Shown here: positions 35,896 to 44,771 of the stretch, piece by piece | How the letters are laid out: every line of letters begins with the position of its first letter | Numbering within the stretch: the first letter of the stretch is position 1 | From: a virus | Length of the DNA: 63,720 nucleotides | IMG/VR virus record: IMGVR_UViG_3300042562_000446 | Coordinates: 1 to 63,720 of that record | Direction: 5' to 3' (one strand) | The notes under the pieces: generated by a model | What the model was told of the DNA's origin: nothing | Database searches by the model: none | What the model saw: the letters and a program-made list of their open reading frames with translations, nothing else | Translations under genes and position numbers: made by a program

Positions 35896-36702
35896 ATGGC
35901 AGCACCTAATTCACGACAAACTCTTATCGAATACTCATTGAGACAGCTGGGAGCACCAGTTGTTGATATTAATGTAGATTGGCAGCAATGTGAAGACCGT
36001 TTAGATGATGCTTTGCAACAGTTCTCTGAAAGACACTTTGACGGCGTAGAGAAAGCTTTCTTTCTTTATCCCGTTACTGCACAAGATATAGCCAATGAAT
36101 ATATCAACACCGACACTCTTGGTCCGGTAAATGGGTTTGGTGGCGATGGACCAACCGGGGTGGATATAGTCACCGTAGTCAAACTATTCCAGTTTGGCCC
36201 ATTTGGTAATTTGTCTATGTTCGATGTTAGATACCAAATGGCTCTTACCGATTACTTTGGTATTAATACCAACCTCATGTCTAGTAGAAATATGGGATTA
36301 GCTCAATATGATAGCACCAAGCGTTATATTAATCTTATTTCAGATATGTTCCAACCAGAAAAAACTATACGGTTTAGTAAGGTAACAAATAAGCTACATG
36401 TTGAAATGAATTGGCAACAGGAATTAGTTCCAGGCGCGAATATCATGATCGAAGCTTACGTTCTTCTAAACCCAGACAAATTTACGGAAATCTACAACGA
36501 CAGATTACTCAAGAAGTATCTGACTGCTCTGATCAAAAGACAATGGGGAATGAATATGGCTAAATTTGGTGGAGTTGTTCTGCCAGGTGGAGTCACTCTT
36601 CGAGGTCCAGAGATTGTAGCAGAAGCTCAGAACGAAATTGCTCTCATCGAACAACAGATCCAGCTAGAGTACGAACTCCCCATAAATTTCATGATCGGTT
36701 AA
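35896..36702 (+). CDS. 13: Neck protein gp13
   Basis: 268 residues (T4 gp13 has 309). The N-terminal segment SRQTLIEYSLRQLGAPVVDI, then WQQCEDRLDDALQQFSERHF and GVEKAFFLYPVT, is the signature of gp13, which with gp14 closes the packaged head and forms the connector for the tail. A C-terminal KRQWGMNMAKFGGVVLPGGV block is likewise typical. A strong AAGGAG lies 5 bases before the ATG, and a late box lies upstream. gp14 follows with one base in between. Confidence 0.95.
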   Translation: MAAPNSRQTLIEYSLRQLGAPVVDINVDWQQCEDRLDDALQQFSERHFDGVEKAFFLYPVTAQDIANEYINTDTLGPVNGFGGDGPTGVDIVTVVKLFQFGPFGNLSMFDVRYQMALTDYFGINTNLMSSRNMGLAQYDSTKRYINLISDMFQPEKTIRFSKVTNKLHVEMNWQQELVPGANIMIEAYVLLNPDKFTEIYNDRLLKKYLTALIKRQWGMNMAKFGGVVLPGGVTLRGPEIVAEAQNEIALIEQQIQLEYELPINFMIG

Positions 36703-36703
36703 T

Positions 36704-37630
36704 ATGGCAAAGAATCCCTACTTCAAAGACTACTCAGGCGAGCAAAACATAATTGAAGATCTCTCTATAGAGATCATCAAAGCTATGGGTAGGGATATGC
36801 TTTATATTCCCCGTGAACAGTATAACAAAAATGTTGAATTCGGAGAAGCTCAATATAGATTTAGTAAATCGTTTCCTTTAGAAATGTATATTCAATCTGT
36901 TTCTGGTTTCGAGGGAGAGGGAGATATCATCTCGAAGTTTGGATTAGAGGTAAGAGATAAAATTACTCTTATTATTTCTAAGAAACGATTTAATAAAGAA
37001 ATAGCAGAAAAGTACGATGGAATAACAAGACCAAGAGAAGGAGATTTAATTTATTTTCCTCTCAGTAGTGGATTGTTTGAAATTAACTTTGTAGAACACG
37101 AAAATCCGTTTTATCAAGCCGGTAAGTTATATACATATTCACTAATCTGCGAACTAACTACACTAGAAGATGGTGATGAGTTTGCAACAGGTGAAACCGA
37201 TGTTGATGTAGTAACAACAGAAAATAGAGCAGAAGTAGATTTGTTTAGCATATCTACTCAAATTTCTACTGGTAAAATTTTCTACGATGGAGAAATGGTA
37301 TATCAGGTACGCGGAATCACTGGTGCTACTGGAGGAGCATATGCAAATGCAACTGCAGAAGCTCATTGTGTTAAATTCTATCCAACTAGTAACACAATGG
37401 AAGTATATGGAATTAGTGGTTCGTTCCTATACAACTCACAAAGTATTCGAGGAAAAGAGTCTGGTGCCGAATATTATGTTACAGGTATAACTGGAACTAA
37501 TCTCATAATTCCAATATCTCCGATAGATTCTCTCTCCACAGGTGATAATGAATCCATTAAATATACTGAAGATTCACTTGATGTATACAACTTTACCGAT
37601 ATTGATCCATTTTCTGAAGGAATATACTAA
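36704..37630 (+). CDS. 14: Neck protein gp14
   Basis: 308 residues (T4 gp14 has 256). The start MAKNPYFKDYSGEQNIIEDL, then EIIKAMGRDMLYIPRE and VSGFEGEGDIISKFGLEVRD, is diagnostic for gp14 of T4-like phages. Near residues 195-260 a Gly-rich insertion (VRGITGATGGAYANATAE) has a collagen-like flavour and probably loops outward. It ends with the usual DIDPFSEGIY. It forms the neck ring with gp13 below the portal. The stop overlaps the gp15 ATG (TAATG). Confidence 0.95.
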   Translation: MAKNPYFKDYSGEQNIIEDLSIEIIKAMGRDMLYIPREQYNKNVEFGEAQYRFSKSFPLEMYIQSVSGFEGEGDIISKFGLEVRDKITLIISKKRFNKEIAEKYDGITRPREGDLIYFPLSSGLFEINFVEHENPFYQAGKLYTYSLICELTTLEDGDEFATGETDVDVVTTENRAEVDLFSISTQISTGKIFYDGEMVYQVRGITGATGGAYANATAEAHCVKFYPTSNTMEVYGISGSFLYNSQSIRGKESGAEYYVTGITGTNLIIPISPIDSLSTGDNESIKYTEDSLDVYNFTDIDPFSEGIY

Positions 37631-38289
37631 TGTTTCAATACTTTTATAATCAAACATTAAGAAAATTAACATTAGCGTTTGGTGGATTGTTTGATGAAAT
37701 TTATATTTCAAAAGACACATCAGATGGCAAAATAGAAAGAACAAGAGTTCCTCTTACATATTCTGGTAAAGAAAAATTTATCAGAAGAATTAACGAATCA
37801 AGTTCTATTTCTAGTAATGTTAAAATCGAAACTTTGCTTCCTAAAATGGCATTTGAGATGACAACTCTTCAATATGATCCCACTAGAAAAATAAACAAAA
37901 TAAACAAAAAGTTTAAGAGTTCATTAGTAAACGGAGAAACGTATACACAACAAGCATATTCAGAAGTTCCATATAATGTGCAATTTTCTTTATATTGTTT
38001 TACAAGAACCGTCGATGATAATCTACAAATAATGGAACAAATACTTCCATACTTCTCTCCAGAATTTATAGTTACTCTTAAGATGAATGACGTAGATACT
38101 AATGTTGATGTTCCAATAATACTCAATACAACAAACATGACAGAACAGTATGAAGGAGATATGACAACAAGAAGATCTGTTATTTCTTCTTTCTCATTCA
38201 CTGCTAAAGCACATATATTCAGTAGAGTAAGTGACTTTGGGATTATTAAAGAAATTGATGTCAATATACTTGAGGACAATACCCTATGA
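37630..38289 (+). CDS. 15: Tail sheath stabiliser gp15 (tail terminator/connector)
   Basis: 219 residues (T4 gp15 has 272). The opening MFQYFYNQTLRKLTLAFGGL with the following FDEIYISK is the gp15 signature; the RTRVPLTYSGKEKFIRR strand and PKMAFEMTTLQYDPTRK are also conserved. gp15 forms the ring at the end of the finished tail that binds sheath and neck. Its stop overlaps the gp16 start by four bases (ATGA at 38286-38289). Confidence 0.93.
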   Translation: MFQYFYNQTLRKLTLAFGGLFDEIYISKDTSDGKIERTRVPLTYSGKEKFIRRINESSSISSNVKIETLLPKMAFEMTTLQYDPTRKINKINKKFKSSLVNGETYTQQAYSEVPYNVQFSLYCFTRTVDDNLQIMEQILPYFSPEFIVTLKMNDVDTNVDVPIILNTTNMTEQYEGDMTTRRSVISSFSFTAKAHIFSRVSDFGIIKEIDVNILEDNTL

Positions 38290-38747
38290 AAGAAAATATT
38301 CCAAAAGTGTTTGATACTATATCCGAAAGTCTTGGAGTTGATTTTTCTGCTCCAAAGAAAGAATTAAGACAAGTAAAAGTAGCAGAAGGAATTCCTGCAG
38401 ACAAAAGAATGGATACTGATTTTGAATATGCAAGACTTAATCTGAAAGAATTAATAGACAAGGGTAAAGATAGCCTAGAAAATGCAATATCACTGGCAGA
38501 AAGTCTAGATTCTCCTCGTGGATTCGAAGTTGTTTCTAACTTTGCAAAACAGCTAGCTGAGATGAACAAAGATCTAATGGGTCTATATCAGCAAAAAAAA
38601 GAGATTGAAAAAGAAAAAATCACAGTGAATAATAACACAACAAATGCGATATATGTTGGTTCTACGAGTGATCTGCAAGATCTTGTAAATCAAAGTCGAA
38701 GCAGAAGAAAGGCATTGGATAATAATGAGGAACAACAATCCAAGTAA
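38286..38747 (+). CDS. 16: Small terminase subunit gp16
   Basis: 153 residues (T4 gp16 has 164). The central region DFEYARLNLKELIDKGKDSL and the following ENAISLAESLDSPRGFEVVS are the family's helical oligomerisation core; a coiled coil (LYQQKKEIEKEK) follows. gp16 forms the ring that helps recognise DNA ends and stimulates gp17 ATPase. The large-subunit gene starts 23 bases before this stop, in another frame. Confidence 0.92.
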   Translation: MKENIPKVFDTISESLGVDFSAPKKELRQVKVAEGIPADKRMDTDFEYARLNLKELIDKGKDSLENAISLAESLDSPRGFEVVSNFAKQLAEMNKDLMGLYQQKKEIEKEKITVNNNTTNAIYVGSTSDLQDLVNQSRSRRKALDNNEEQQSK

Positions 38748-40404
38748 GAGTTACCTCGGTAATCCCAATCTAAAGGGACCTGGTGTAAAAATTGAATTCA
38801 CCAAGGAACAAGTTGAAGAATATGTAAAGTGTGCAAATGATCCAATTTATTTTATCAAGCATTATATAAAAATTGTAACTCTAGATAAGGGACTTGTTCC
38901 CTTTGAGTTATACGATTATCAAGAAGACATCATTGATAAGATACACAACAATCGATATGTGATTGCTAAACTTCCAAGACAGTCTGGAAAGTCTACTACA
39001 GTTATTGCATACATTCTTCATTACATTCTGTTTAATCAAAACATGAGTGTTGCTATTCTAGCGAATAAACAAACAACTGCTAGAGAAATGTTGTCTCGTT
39101 TAAAGCTAGCATATGAATATTTGCCAACATGGTTACAACAAGGAATTCTGGAATGGAATAAAGGATCAATTCAATTAGAGAACGGTTCTAAAATTCTTGC
39201 ATCATCTACTTCTGCATCTGCAGTCCGTGGTGGTTCTTATAACATGTTGTTCCTCGATGAATTTGCATTCGTTCCGGGAAATATCGCAGAAGAGTTCTTC
39301 AGTTCCGTGTTCCCTACAATCACCTCCGGTGTGAGTACTAAAGTGCTGCTGATCTCCACTCCAAATGGTTTGAACATGTTTTATAAACTATGGAAGGGTG
39401 CCACAAAGAAAGAAGGAGATCCGGGTAAGAATGAATACATTCCCATAGAAGTACATTGGACAAAAGTTCCAACCACTTCGGGTGGTATGCTGAGAGATCA
39501 AAAGTGGAAAGAGGAGATGATCAAGCAGACATCGGAAAAGCAATTCGAGTCTGAGTTTGAGTGTAACTTCTTAGGATCTTCTAATACTTTAATATCAACT
39601 TCTAAACTAAATGTAATGGCATGGAAAGAACCTCTATATTTAACAAGAGAGGGTCTTACTGTATATGAAGAACCAATAGAAGATCATTTATATTTTATTA
39701 CAGTTGATACCGCAAGAGGACAGGGAAAAGACTATAGCGCATTTTCGGTAATTGACTCAACCGCATCTCCATACCGATTGGTGTGTAAGTTTAGGAATAA
39801 TCTTATATCTCCCATGCTTTTTCCTACAGTCATAGAAAAAGCCGGATACAAATACAATAAAGCATATCTGTTTATTGAGATCAATGACATTGGTGGACAG
39901 GTTGCAGATATTCTACATTCTGATCTTGAGTACGAGCATGTCCTGATGTCTTCTATGAAGGGTAGGAAGGGTCAGGTTGTCACCGGAGGGTTCGGTAGGG
40001 GTGAAAGCACCTTTGGTATCAGAACCACTAGTCAGGTTAAAAGAATTGGGTGTTCGGTTCTCAAAAACCTAATAGAACAGGATAAGTTACTGTTGGAAGA
40101 CTATGACATTCTGACAGAGCTAATGTCGTTTGTTAGCAAGTCTCAAAGCTTTGCTGCAGAAGATGGACACACAGACGATCTTGTCATGTCTTTGGTGATG
40201 TTTGCATGGCTTTCTTGTCAACCATATTTCAAGGAATTGACTAATTTGGATACTCGACTTGCTCTATATAAAAACGAGATACAACAGCTTGAAGAAGATT
40301 TGGCTCCGTTTGGGTTTCTTACCACCCACGATGAGGACAGCATGAAGACATTTACTGACGGAAATGACTTGTGGAACGTAGATTCTTCTAAAAATCTATT
40401 TTGA
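38725..40404 (+). CDS. 17: Large terminase subunit gp17
   Basis: 559 residues (T4 gp17 has 610). ATPase half: Walker A-like LPRQSGKST at 83-91 and Walker B MLFLDEF at 174-180 with Asp178/Glu179. Nuclease half: first acidic motif TVDTARG with Asp328, second IEINDIG (Glu385/Asp387), third HTDDLVMSL (Asp484/Asp485). These residues make a complete packaging motor and headful nuclease, so the protein should be active. The ATG overlaps gp16. The stop TGA overlaps the late box in front of gp18. Confidence 0.97.
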   Translation: MRNNNPSKSYLGNPNLKGPGVKIEFTKEQVEEYVKCANDPIYFIKHYIKIVTLDKGLVPFELYDYQEDIIDKIHNNRYVIAKLPRQSGKSTTVIAYILHYILFNQNMSVAILANKQTTAREMLSRLKLAYEYLPTWLQQGILEWNKGSIQLENGSKILASSTSASAVRGGSYNMLFLDEFAFVPGNIAEEFFSSVFPTITSGVSTKVLLISTPNGLNMFYKLWKGATKKEGDPGKNEYIPIEVHWTKVPTTSGGMLRDQKWKEEMIKQTSEKQFESEFECNFLGSSNTLISTSKLNVMAWKEPLYLTREGLTVYEEPIEDHLYFITVDTARGQGKDYSAFSVIDSTASPYRLVCKFRNNLISPMLFPTVIEKAGYKYNKAYLFIEINDIGGQVADILHSDLEYEHVLMSSMKGRKGQVVTGGFGRGESTFGIRTTSQVKRIGCSVLKNLIEQDKLLLEDYDILTELMSFVSKSQSFAAEDGHTDDLVMSLVMFAWLSCQPYFKELTNLDTRLALYKNEIQQLEEDLAPFGFLTTHDEDSMKTFTDGNDLWNVDSSKNLF

Positions 40405-40410
40405 TAAATA
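40403..40410 (+). promoter_or_regulatory. Late-promoter-like box GATAAATA before gp18
   Basis: One mismatch from TATAAATA, overlapping the gp17 stop codon. A predicted start near 40416 would give a leader of about 30 bases containing a hairpin (40413-40436) just before the gp18 ATG at 40448. Confidence 0.6.
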
Positions 40411-40412
40411 AC

Positions 40413-40436
40413 CCTAGAGCAAACCACATCTCTAGG
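40413..40436 (+). promoter_or_regulatory. 5'-leader hairpin overlapping the gp18 Shine-Dalgarno
   Basis: CCTAGAG (40413-40419) can pair with CTCTAGG (40430-40436) around a 10-base loop. The 3' arm includes the AGG of the AGGAGA Shine-Dalgarno (40434-40439). The structure could tune initiation or protect the 5' end of the tail-sheath message. Confidence 0.45.
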
Positions 40437-40447
40437 AGAATAAAAAA

Positions 40448-41623
40448 ATGGCACTAAGACCAAATGTTACAGTAAGCGTAGTTGACAATTCATTCATAGT
40501 TGCGACTGGAGAAGATTCTGGAAGCCATGTTTCTGCAATATATAACACTGGCTTATCCGGTGATAATTTAGTTGATATATTTGGAGTAACTTTAGAAAAA
40601 AGTAATGGGTACATGACAATAGAATCTGCTGGTGCTTGGGTTTCTAGACTCAATGGAACCACTTTATATGGTGGTGTAAGCGGATCAGGTCCAACTGGTA
40701 CTTGGAAAACTGACTGGTATTCTGCTTATAATTACCTTCTCTATGGTGGTTTACTACGCATTACTAATAGTCTCACTAATCTATATGACGAAAATCTAGT
40801 TCTAGATTCCGTATTCACCTCAAATATAAGCACAACTCAAGTTAGTTGGGTTGAAGCTATGTGTACCCAAAGAACTGATTTAGTTGGTATTGTCGGTGTA
40901 ACTTATGAAGGTTACACCGGTGGAAGTGTTCCATCTGGATTGGCTGGAATAACTGGCATATATCCAATATCCGCAAACAGTCTTTCATCAAGTAATATAA
41001 TGTTAGTTGGTGGTGAAAAAGTATCACTAGCACTTTCAAACACCGGCGTGGAGAATTATGTTGACATTCCACTAGCATCAGATGTTGCTGGTTGTTTTGT
41101 TAGAACCGATAGAGAAACACAAAGATGGTTCTCTCCTGCAGGAGTTCGCAGAGGTCGTGTCTTAAATATCATAAGACTCAAAAAGAATCCATCTGCAACA
41201 GAGCAAGATAATTTATATACCGCAAAAATCAATTACATGCTTGGTGTTCCGGGATCTGGTACATTCTTGTTCGGAGACATAACCAAAGAAGCTAGAGATA
41301 CTTCTACTCTCACGAGAATTAATGTTGTTCGTCTAATCAACTACATCAAGAAAACTGTTAGCAGAACTGCTCAGAGTGTTCTTTTTGAACTTAATGATGA
41401 GCTAACCAGATCATTGTTCACCAATGCTGCTGTGGGTTTCTTACAAAACATTCAAGATGGTCGTGGTTTATATGGGTTTAAAGTTGTATGCGATGCATCA
41501 AATAATCCAGCTGCAATAGTTGATTCAAATCAATTTGTTGCAGATTTGTATATTAAACCAACCAAATCTATTAATTATGTTAAAATTGTCATCACCAACG
41601 TAAATACAGACACCGTATTATAA
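40448..41623 (+). CDS. 18: Tail sheath protein gp18 (short form)
   Basis: 391 residues, well short of T4 gp18 (659). The C-terminal half is clear sheath: WFSPAGVRRGRVLNI, TAKINYMLGVPGSGTFLFGD, INVVRLINYIKKTVS and the closing YIKPTKSINYVKIVITN strand that donates to neighbouring subunits. The N-terminus (RPNVTVSVVDNSFIVA) is short. What is missing relative to T4 is chiefly the outer protruding domains, so this is a minimal contractile sheath. Strong expression is expected: late box, AGGAGA, and the tail-tube gene 20 bases downstream. Confidence 0.93.
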   Translation: MALRPNVTVSVVDNSFIVATGEDSGSHVSAIYNTGLSGDNLVDIFGVTLEKSNGYMTIESAGAWVSRLNGTTLYGGVSGSGPTGTWKTDWYSAYNYLLYGGLLRITNSLTNLYDENLVLDSVFTSNISTTQVSWVEAMCTQRTDLVGIVGVTYEGYTGGSVPSGLAGITGIYPISANSLSSSNIMLVGGEKVSLALSNTGVENYVDIPLASDVAGCFVRTDRETQRWFSPAGVRRGRVLNIIRLKKNPSATEQDNLYTAKINYMLGVPGSGTFLFGDITKEARDTSTLTRINVVRLINYIKKTVSRTAQSVLFELNDELTRSLFTNAAVGFLQNIQDGRGLYGFKVVCDASNNPAAIVDSNQFVADLYIKPTKSINYVKIVITNVNTDTVL

Positions 41624-41643
41624 CAAATTAGGAGAATTATCAC

Positions 41644-42222
41644 ATGCCAATTCATAAGCTTTCAACATTTATTGACGCATTTAGAGGCGGAACTCGTCCA
41701 AATCGATTTAGAATTTTCGGAACTAGTACAGTTCCGGGTACAGCTTCCCCCCTCGGTTTGTTTCGCGAAACTCATTGTACTGCCGCAACTCTTCCAGAAA
41801 GCATAGTTGGAATTATTCCAATTCCTTTCCGTGGCCGCGTTTATAAATTTCCAGGCGATAGAACATATAATGAGTGGAATGTAACGGTGTTGGATGATGT
41901 TTTAGGGTCGGCCACATGGGAGTTTTTCCATAACTGGTCGAATCAATTTAATAACCATGATACAAATGTAAGTGTAAGCAGAGAACAGAAGGATCAGTTT
42001 TGTCAAGATCTTACAGTTCAGCTGTTAGATCACCAAACTGATAATGTTATTAGAACGATGCAGCTTCTAAATGCATGGCCTGTGCAGGTTGGTCCAGTAA
42101 CCCTAGATATGAATGCAGCAAATCAACTTGGATCATTCCAAGTTCAAATTGCATATTCACATTTCCTTTTAGGAGCTAAGGTAGTCGCTCCTCCTCCTCC
42201 GACACTTCTTGCACGGCCGTAA
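41644..42222 (+). CDS. 19: Tail tube protein gp19
   Basis: 192 residues (T4 gp19 has 163). Seen: LSTFIDAFRGGTRPNRFRIF, TAATLPESIVGIIPIPFRGR, VYKFPGDRTYNEWNVTVLDD and the closing strand QVQIAYSHFLLGA, all family hallmarks. It polymerises inside the sheath to form the DNA channel. TTAGGAGA lies 9 bases before the ATG. The tail ends in VAPPPPPTLLARP, a short proline-rich extension. The paralogue at 2064 is more divergent. Confidence 0.95.
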   Translation: MPIHKLSTFIDAFRGGTRPNRFRIFGTSTVPGTASPLGLFRETHCTAATLPESIVGIIPIPFRGRVYKFPGDRTYNEWNVTVLDDVLGSATWEFFHNWSNQFNNHDTNVSVSREQKDQFCQDLTVQLLDHQTDNVIRTMQLLNAWPVQVGPVTLDMNAANQLGSFQVQIAYSHFLLGAKVVAPPPPTLLARP

Positions 42223-42256
42223 CAAGTAACACCTTAACAGAAACGATAATTATATT

Positions 42257-43840
42257 ATGGCAATTGAAGTCTTTGGTTTTAGTTTTGGTAAGAAAAAAGA
42301 TCAGGATGAAAAAACTCTGGAATCATCACAGATTCCAGTAACTCCTGAGCCGTACGATGGTTCATATACATTTGAAACCGGAGGAGTCTTTGGCACGTCC
42401 ATTGACTTCTCCGGTTCCATTAGGGATGAGAATCAATTAATTGGTCAGTATCGCGGCATGGTTTTACACTCGGAAGTTGATGCTGCGGTAGAAGATATAG
42501 TAAACGAAACAATTGTAATGGGCGAAGACAGAAAACCTGTTAAATTGAATCTCGATTATGTCAATCTACCAGACACAATTAAAACAAAAATGTATTATGA
42601 ATACAACCATGTTTTAAAGCTGCTAGACTTTACCAACAAATGCCATGAGATTTTTCGCCGTTGGTATGTTGATAGCAAAGTGTTTTACTATAAAGAGATT
42701 GATAAACAGAACCCACAACGTGGATTGATTTCTCTTATACCGATTGATCCTATAAAGATCAAGAAGGTTCGTAAGATAGAAAAGGATAGAACTAGAGTTG
42801 TTGGTGGTCAGATTATTCCTTTTATCAAGAAGATAGAAGAATACTATGTCTATGTCGATACCGACAAAGAAGCAATGTATCCAACCACGCCTTCTGGCTA
42901 TAAATTTACAATAGATAGCGTTACATATGCACACTCCGGGGTTGTTGATTCTGTGACTAAGCGTGTCGTTGGTTATCTTCAAAAAGCCATACGTCCGCTT
43001 AACATGTTGCGACAGATTGAAGACGCAGTAGTAATCTATAGAATCTCTCGCGCTCCTGAGCGTAGAATCTTCTATATCGATGTTGGTAATTTGCCAAAGC
43101 AAAAAGCAGAACAATATCTTCGAGAGATCATGAATCGCTATCGTAACAAGATTACATACGATTCTGCAACTGGTCAAATTCGAGACGATAGAAGTCATCA
43201 ACACATGCTTGAAGACTTCTGGTTACCTCGTAGAGAAGGTGGAAGAGGAACTGAGATTCAAACGCTCGACGGGGGACAAAACCTCGGAGAGATGGAAGAT
43301 GTTATGTACCTACAGAAGAAACTCTATAGGTCTCTTAATGTTCCAATTTCTAGATTGGAAGCCGAATCTGGTTTCAATATGGGAAGATCTGCTGAGATCA
43401 CAAGAGATGAAGTTAAGTTCTATAAGTTCGTAGAACGTCTTCGTCTTCGTTTTGCATCTATGTTAGTAGACATGCTCAAGACTCAAGTGATTCTCAAAGG
43501 AATCATGACAGAGGATGAGTGGAGTAAGATTCAGCACGACATTACTTTCAAGTTTAATAAAGACTCATACTTTAATGAATTGAAAGAAAATGACATTATG
43601 CGTGACAGAATGGATATGCTAAATAATCTTACGCCGTATGTTGGCAGATATTATTCAGATGAATACATTCGTAAATCTATACTTAAGCAAACTGATGAAG
43701 AAATTATTGAAATCAATGCTCAAATTGCAACCGAACAGCAGGAAGCTTTAATTAAGCAAGTAGAGCAACAGCAACAGATGATGTCTCTTGGAATTCAACC
43801 GGAACAACAGGATGGTGGTCAACCCCCACCGCAGCAATAA
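42257..43840 (+). CDS. 20: Portal vertex protein gp20
   Basis: 527 residues (T4 gp20 has 524). Conserved blocks: MVLHSEVDAAVEDIVNETIV, the WYVDSKVFYYKEID strand, QIEDAVVIYRISRAPERRIF and DVGNLPKQKAEQYLREIMNR, then the channel region with MLEDFWLPRREGGRGTEI and FNMGRSAEITRDEVKFYKFV. It ends in a Gln/Pro-rich tail (QQQQMMSLGIQPEQQDGGQ). It forms the dodecameric DNA portal and nucleates the prohead. The stop overlaps the next ATG (TAATG). Confidence 0.97.
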   Translation: MAIEVFGFSFGKKKDQDEKTLESSQIPVTPEPYDGSYTFETGGVFGTSIDFSGSIRDENQLIGQYRGMVLHSEVDAAVEDIVNETIVMGEDRKPVKLNLDYVNLPDTIKTKMYYEYNHVLKLLDFTNKCHEIFRRWYVDSKVFYYKEIDKQNPQRGLISLIPIDPIKIKKVRKIEKDRTRVVGGQIIPFIKKIEEYYVYVDTDKEAMYPTTPSGYKFTIDSVTYAHSGVVDSVTKRVVGYLQKAIRPLNMLRQIEDAVVIYRISRAPERRIFYIDVGNLPKQKAEQYLREIMNRYRNKITYDSATGQIRDDRSHQHMLEDFWLPRREGGRGTEIQTLDGGQNLGEMEDVMYLQKKLYRSLNVPISRLEAESGFNMGRSAEITRDEVKFYKFVERLRLRFASMLVDMLKTQVILKGIMTEDEWSKIQHDITFKFNKDSYFNELKENDIMRDRMDMLNNLTPYVGRYYSDEYIRKSILKQTDEEIIEINAQIATEQQEALIKQVEQQQQMMSLGIQPEQQDGGQPPPQQ

Positions 43841-44277
43841 TGAGCATTAAACCAGAATTTGTAGCACTCATGATGAGCGACAAGGAGTTATTCAAGAAGG
43901 AACTATATTCCATTCTTGAAGACAAGATGTCCATTCAAGTCAGCAACAAATACATTGATGAATCAGAAAAATTGTTTGAACACACTAAGATTGAACCAAA
44001 ACCAGTAATCATTAAAGAAGCAGTTATAGAACCTAGCAAAAAGGTCTATATGCCAATTAATGAGGTAAATAGTGCAATAACCACCAATAGAACTCATTGG
44101 ATGACAGCAAGAGATGGTTCTAGTTTAGAACTAACTCCACAAATGGCTAAATACCTAGCAGAACTATATAATTCTCTAAATAGTTTACACAAAGACAAAT
44201 TAGTAAATCTAATTCAGGAATCTGAATATGGGTTTAAAAAAGCAGTTCAAACTGCAGAAAAGTTATACGGGAGATAA
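43840..44277 (+). CDS. Small prohead-region protein of unknown function
   Basis: 145 residues, not firmly recognised. It sits where T4 has its small prohead core genes (67, 68) between portal and protease, and it is translationally coupled to gp20. Seen: an N-terminal amphipathic helix (MSDKELFKKELYSILEDKMS), a Pro/Glu/Lys linker (TKIEPKPVIIKEAVIEP), then a C-terminal helical domain (LTPQMAKYLAELYNSLN, YGFKKAVQTAEKLYGR). A core or scaffold accessory role (gp68-like) is plausible from position only. Confidence 0.65.
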   Translation: MSIKPEFVALMMSDKELFKKELYSILEDKMSIQVSNKYIDESEKLFEHTKIEPKPVIIKEAVIEPSKKVYMPINEVNSAITTNRTHWMTARDGSSLELTPQMAKYLAELYNSLNSLHKDKLVNLIQESEYGFKKAVQTAEKLYGR

Positions 44278-44279
44278 AA

Positions 44280-44771
44280 ATGGATACAAACAAACTAATT
44301 AAGAGCGTCATTCAAGAAAACATAATTGAATCCAAGAAGATTGCTACCGAGATTCTTCTACAGAAGCTATCTGAGCGTCTTCAGTCTAAGTTCCAAGAGT
44401 ATGCTCCTGAGACTTTTCTAGACGAAAAAAAGGATGAAGAACTTGATCCAGTAGGCGAAGAAGATGAAGATGTTGACAACGACGGAGATTCAGATGAGAG
44501 TGATGATTACATAAAGAATCGTCGATCTGCTGTTGCTCGTGCTATGAAGGATGAAGATGAAGGTGACGAAGAAGAGGAAGAGGAGGAAGAAGAAGAGGAA
44601 GAAGAGGATGAAGGCGACGAGGGTGACGAAGATGATGGCGAAGAAAAAGGCGAATATGGTCGTTCACCCGAAGAAGCTGGAGAAAATGATGCCGAGACAA
44701 TGAATAGAAAAGCATTCTTTCCGACCAGCATGAGCGAAAGCAAGAAGTTCAAAGGAAGAAAAGCCAACTAA
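44280..44771 (+). CDS. 67: Acidic prohead core protein, gp67-like
   Basis: 163 residues (T4 gp67 has 80). The N-terminus (LIKSVIQENIIESKKIATEI, then LQSKFQEYAPETFL) parallels the T4 gp67 start, and both continue into a long acidic tail. Here the tail has an almost pure run of Glu/Asp at residues ~95-122, encoded by gaagaggaagagg repeats. A short basic C-terminus (SESKKFKGRKAN) may be a protease-processing or DNA-contact end. It is expected to be a scaffold component cleaved by gp21. The next start overlaps the stop. Confidence 0.6.
   Translation: MDTNKLIKSVIQENIIESKKIATEILLQKLSERLQSKFQEYAPETFLDEKKDEELDPVGEEDEDVDNDGDSDESDDYIKNRRSAVARAMKDEDEGDEEEEEEEEEEEEEDEGDEGDEDDGEEKGEYGRSPEEAGENDAETMNRKAFFPTSMSESKKFKGRKAN

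Noticed and set aside
42623-43204. 193-codon minus frame inside gp20
   Set aside because: Antisense to a highly conserved portal gene, no promoter or Shine-Dalgarno.
44507-44767. Minus-strand poly-Ser frame
   Set aside because: It is the complement of the Glu/Asp codon run of the gp67-like gene.
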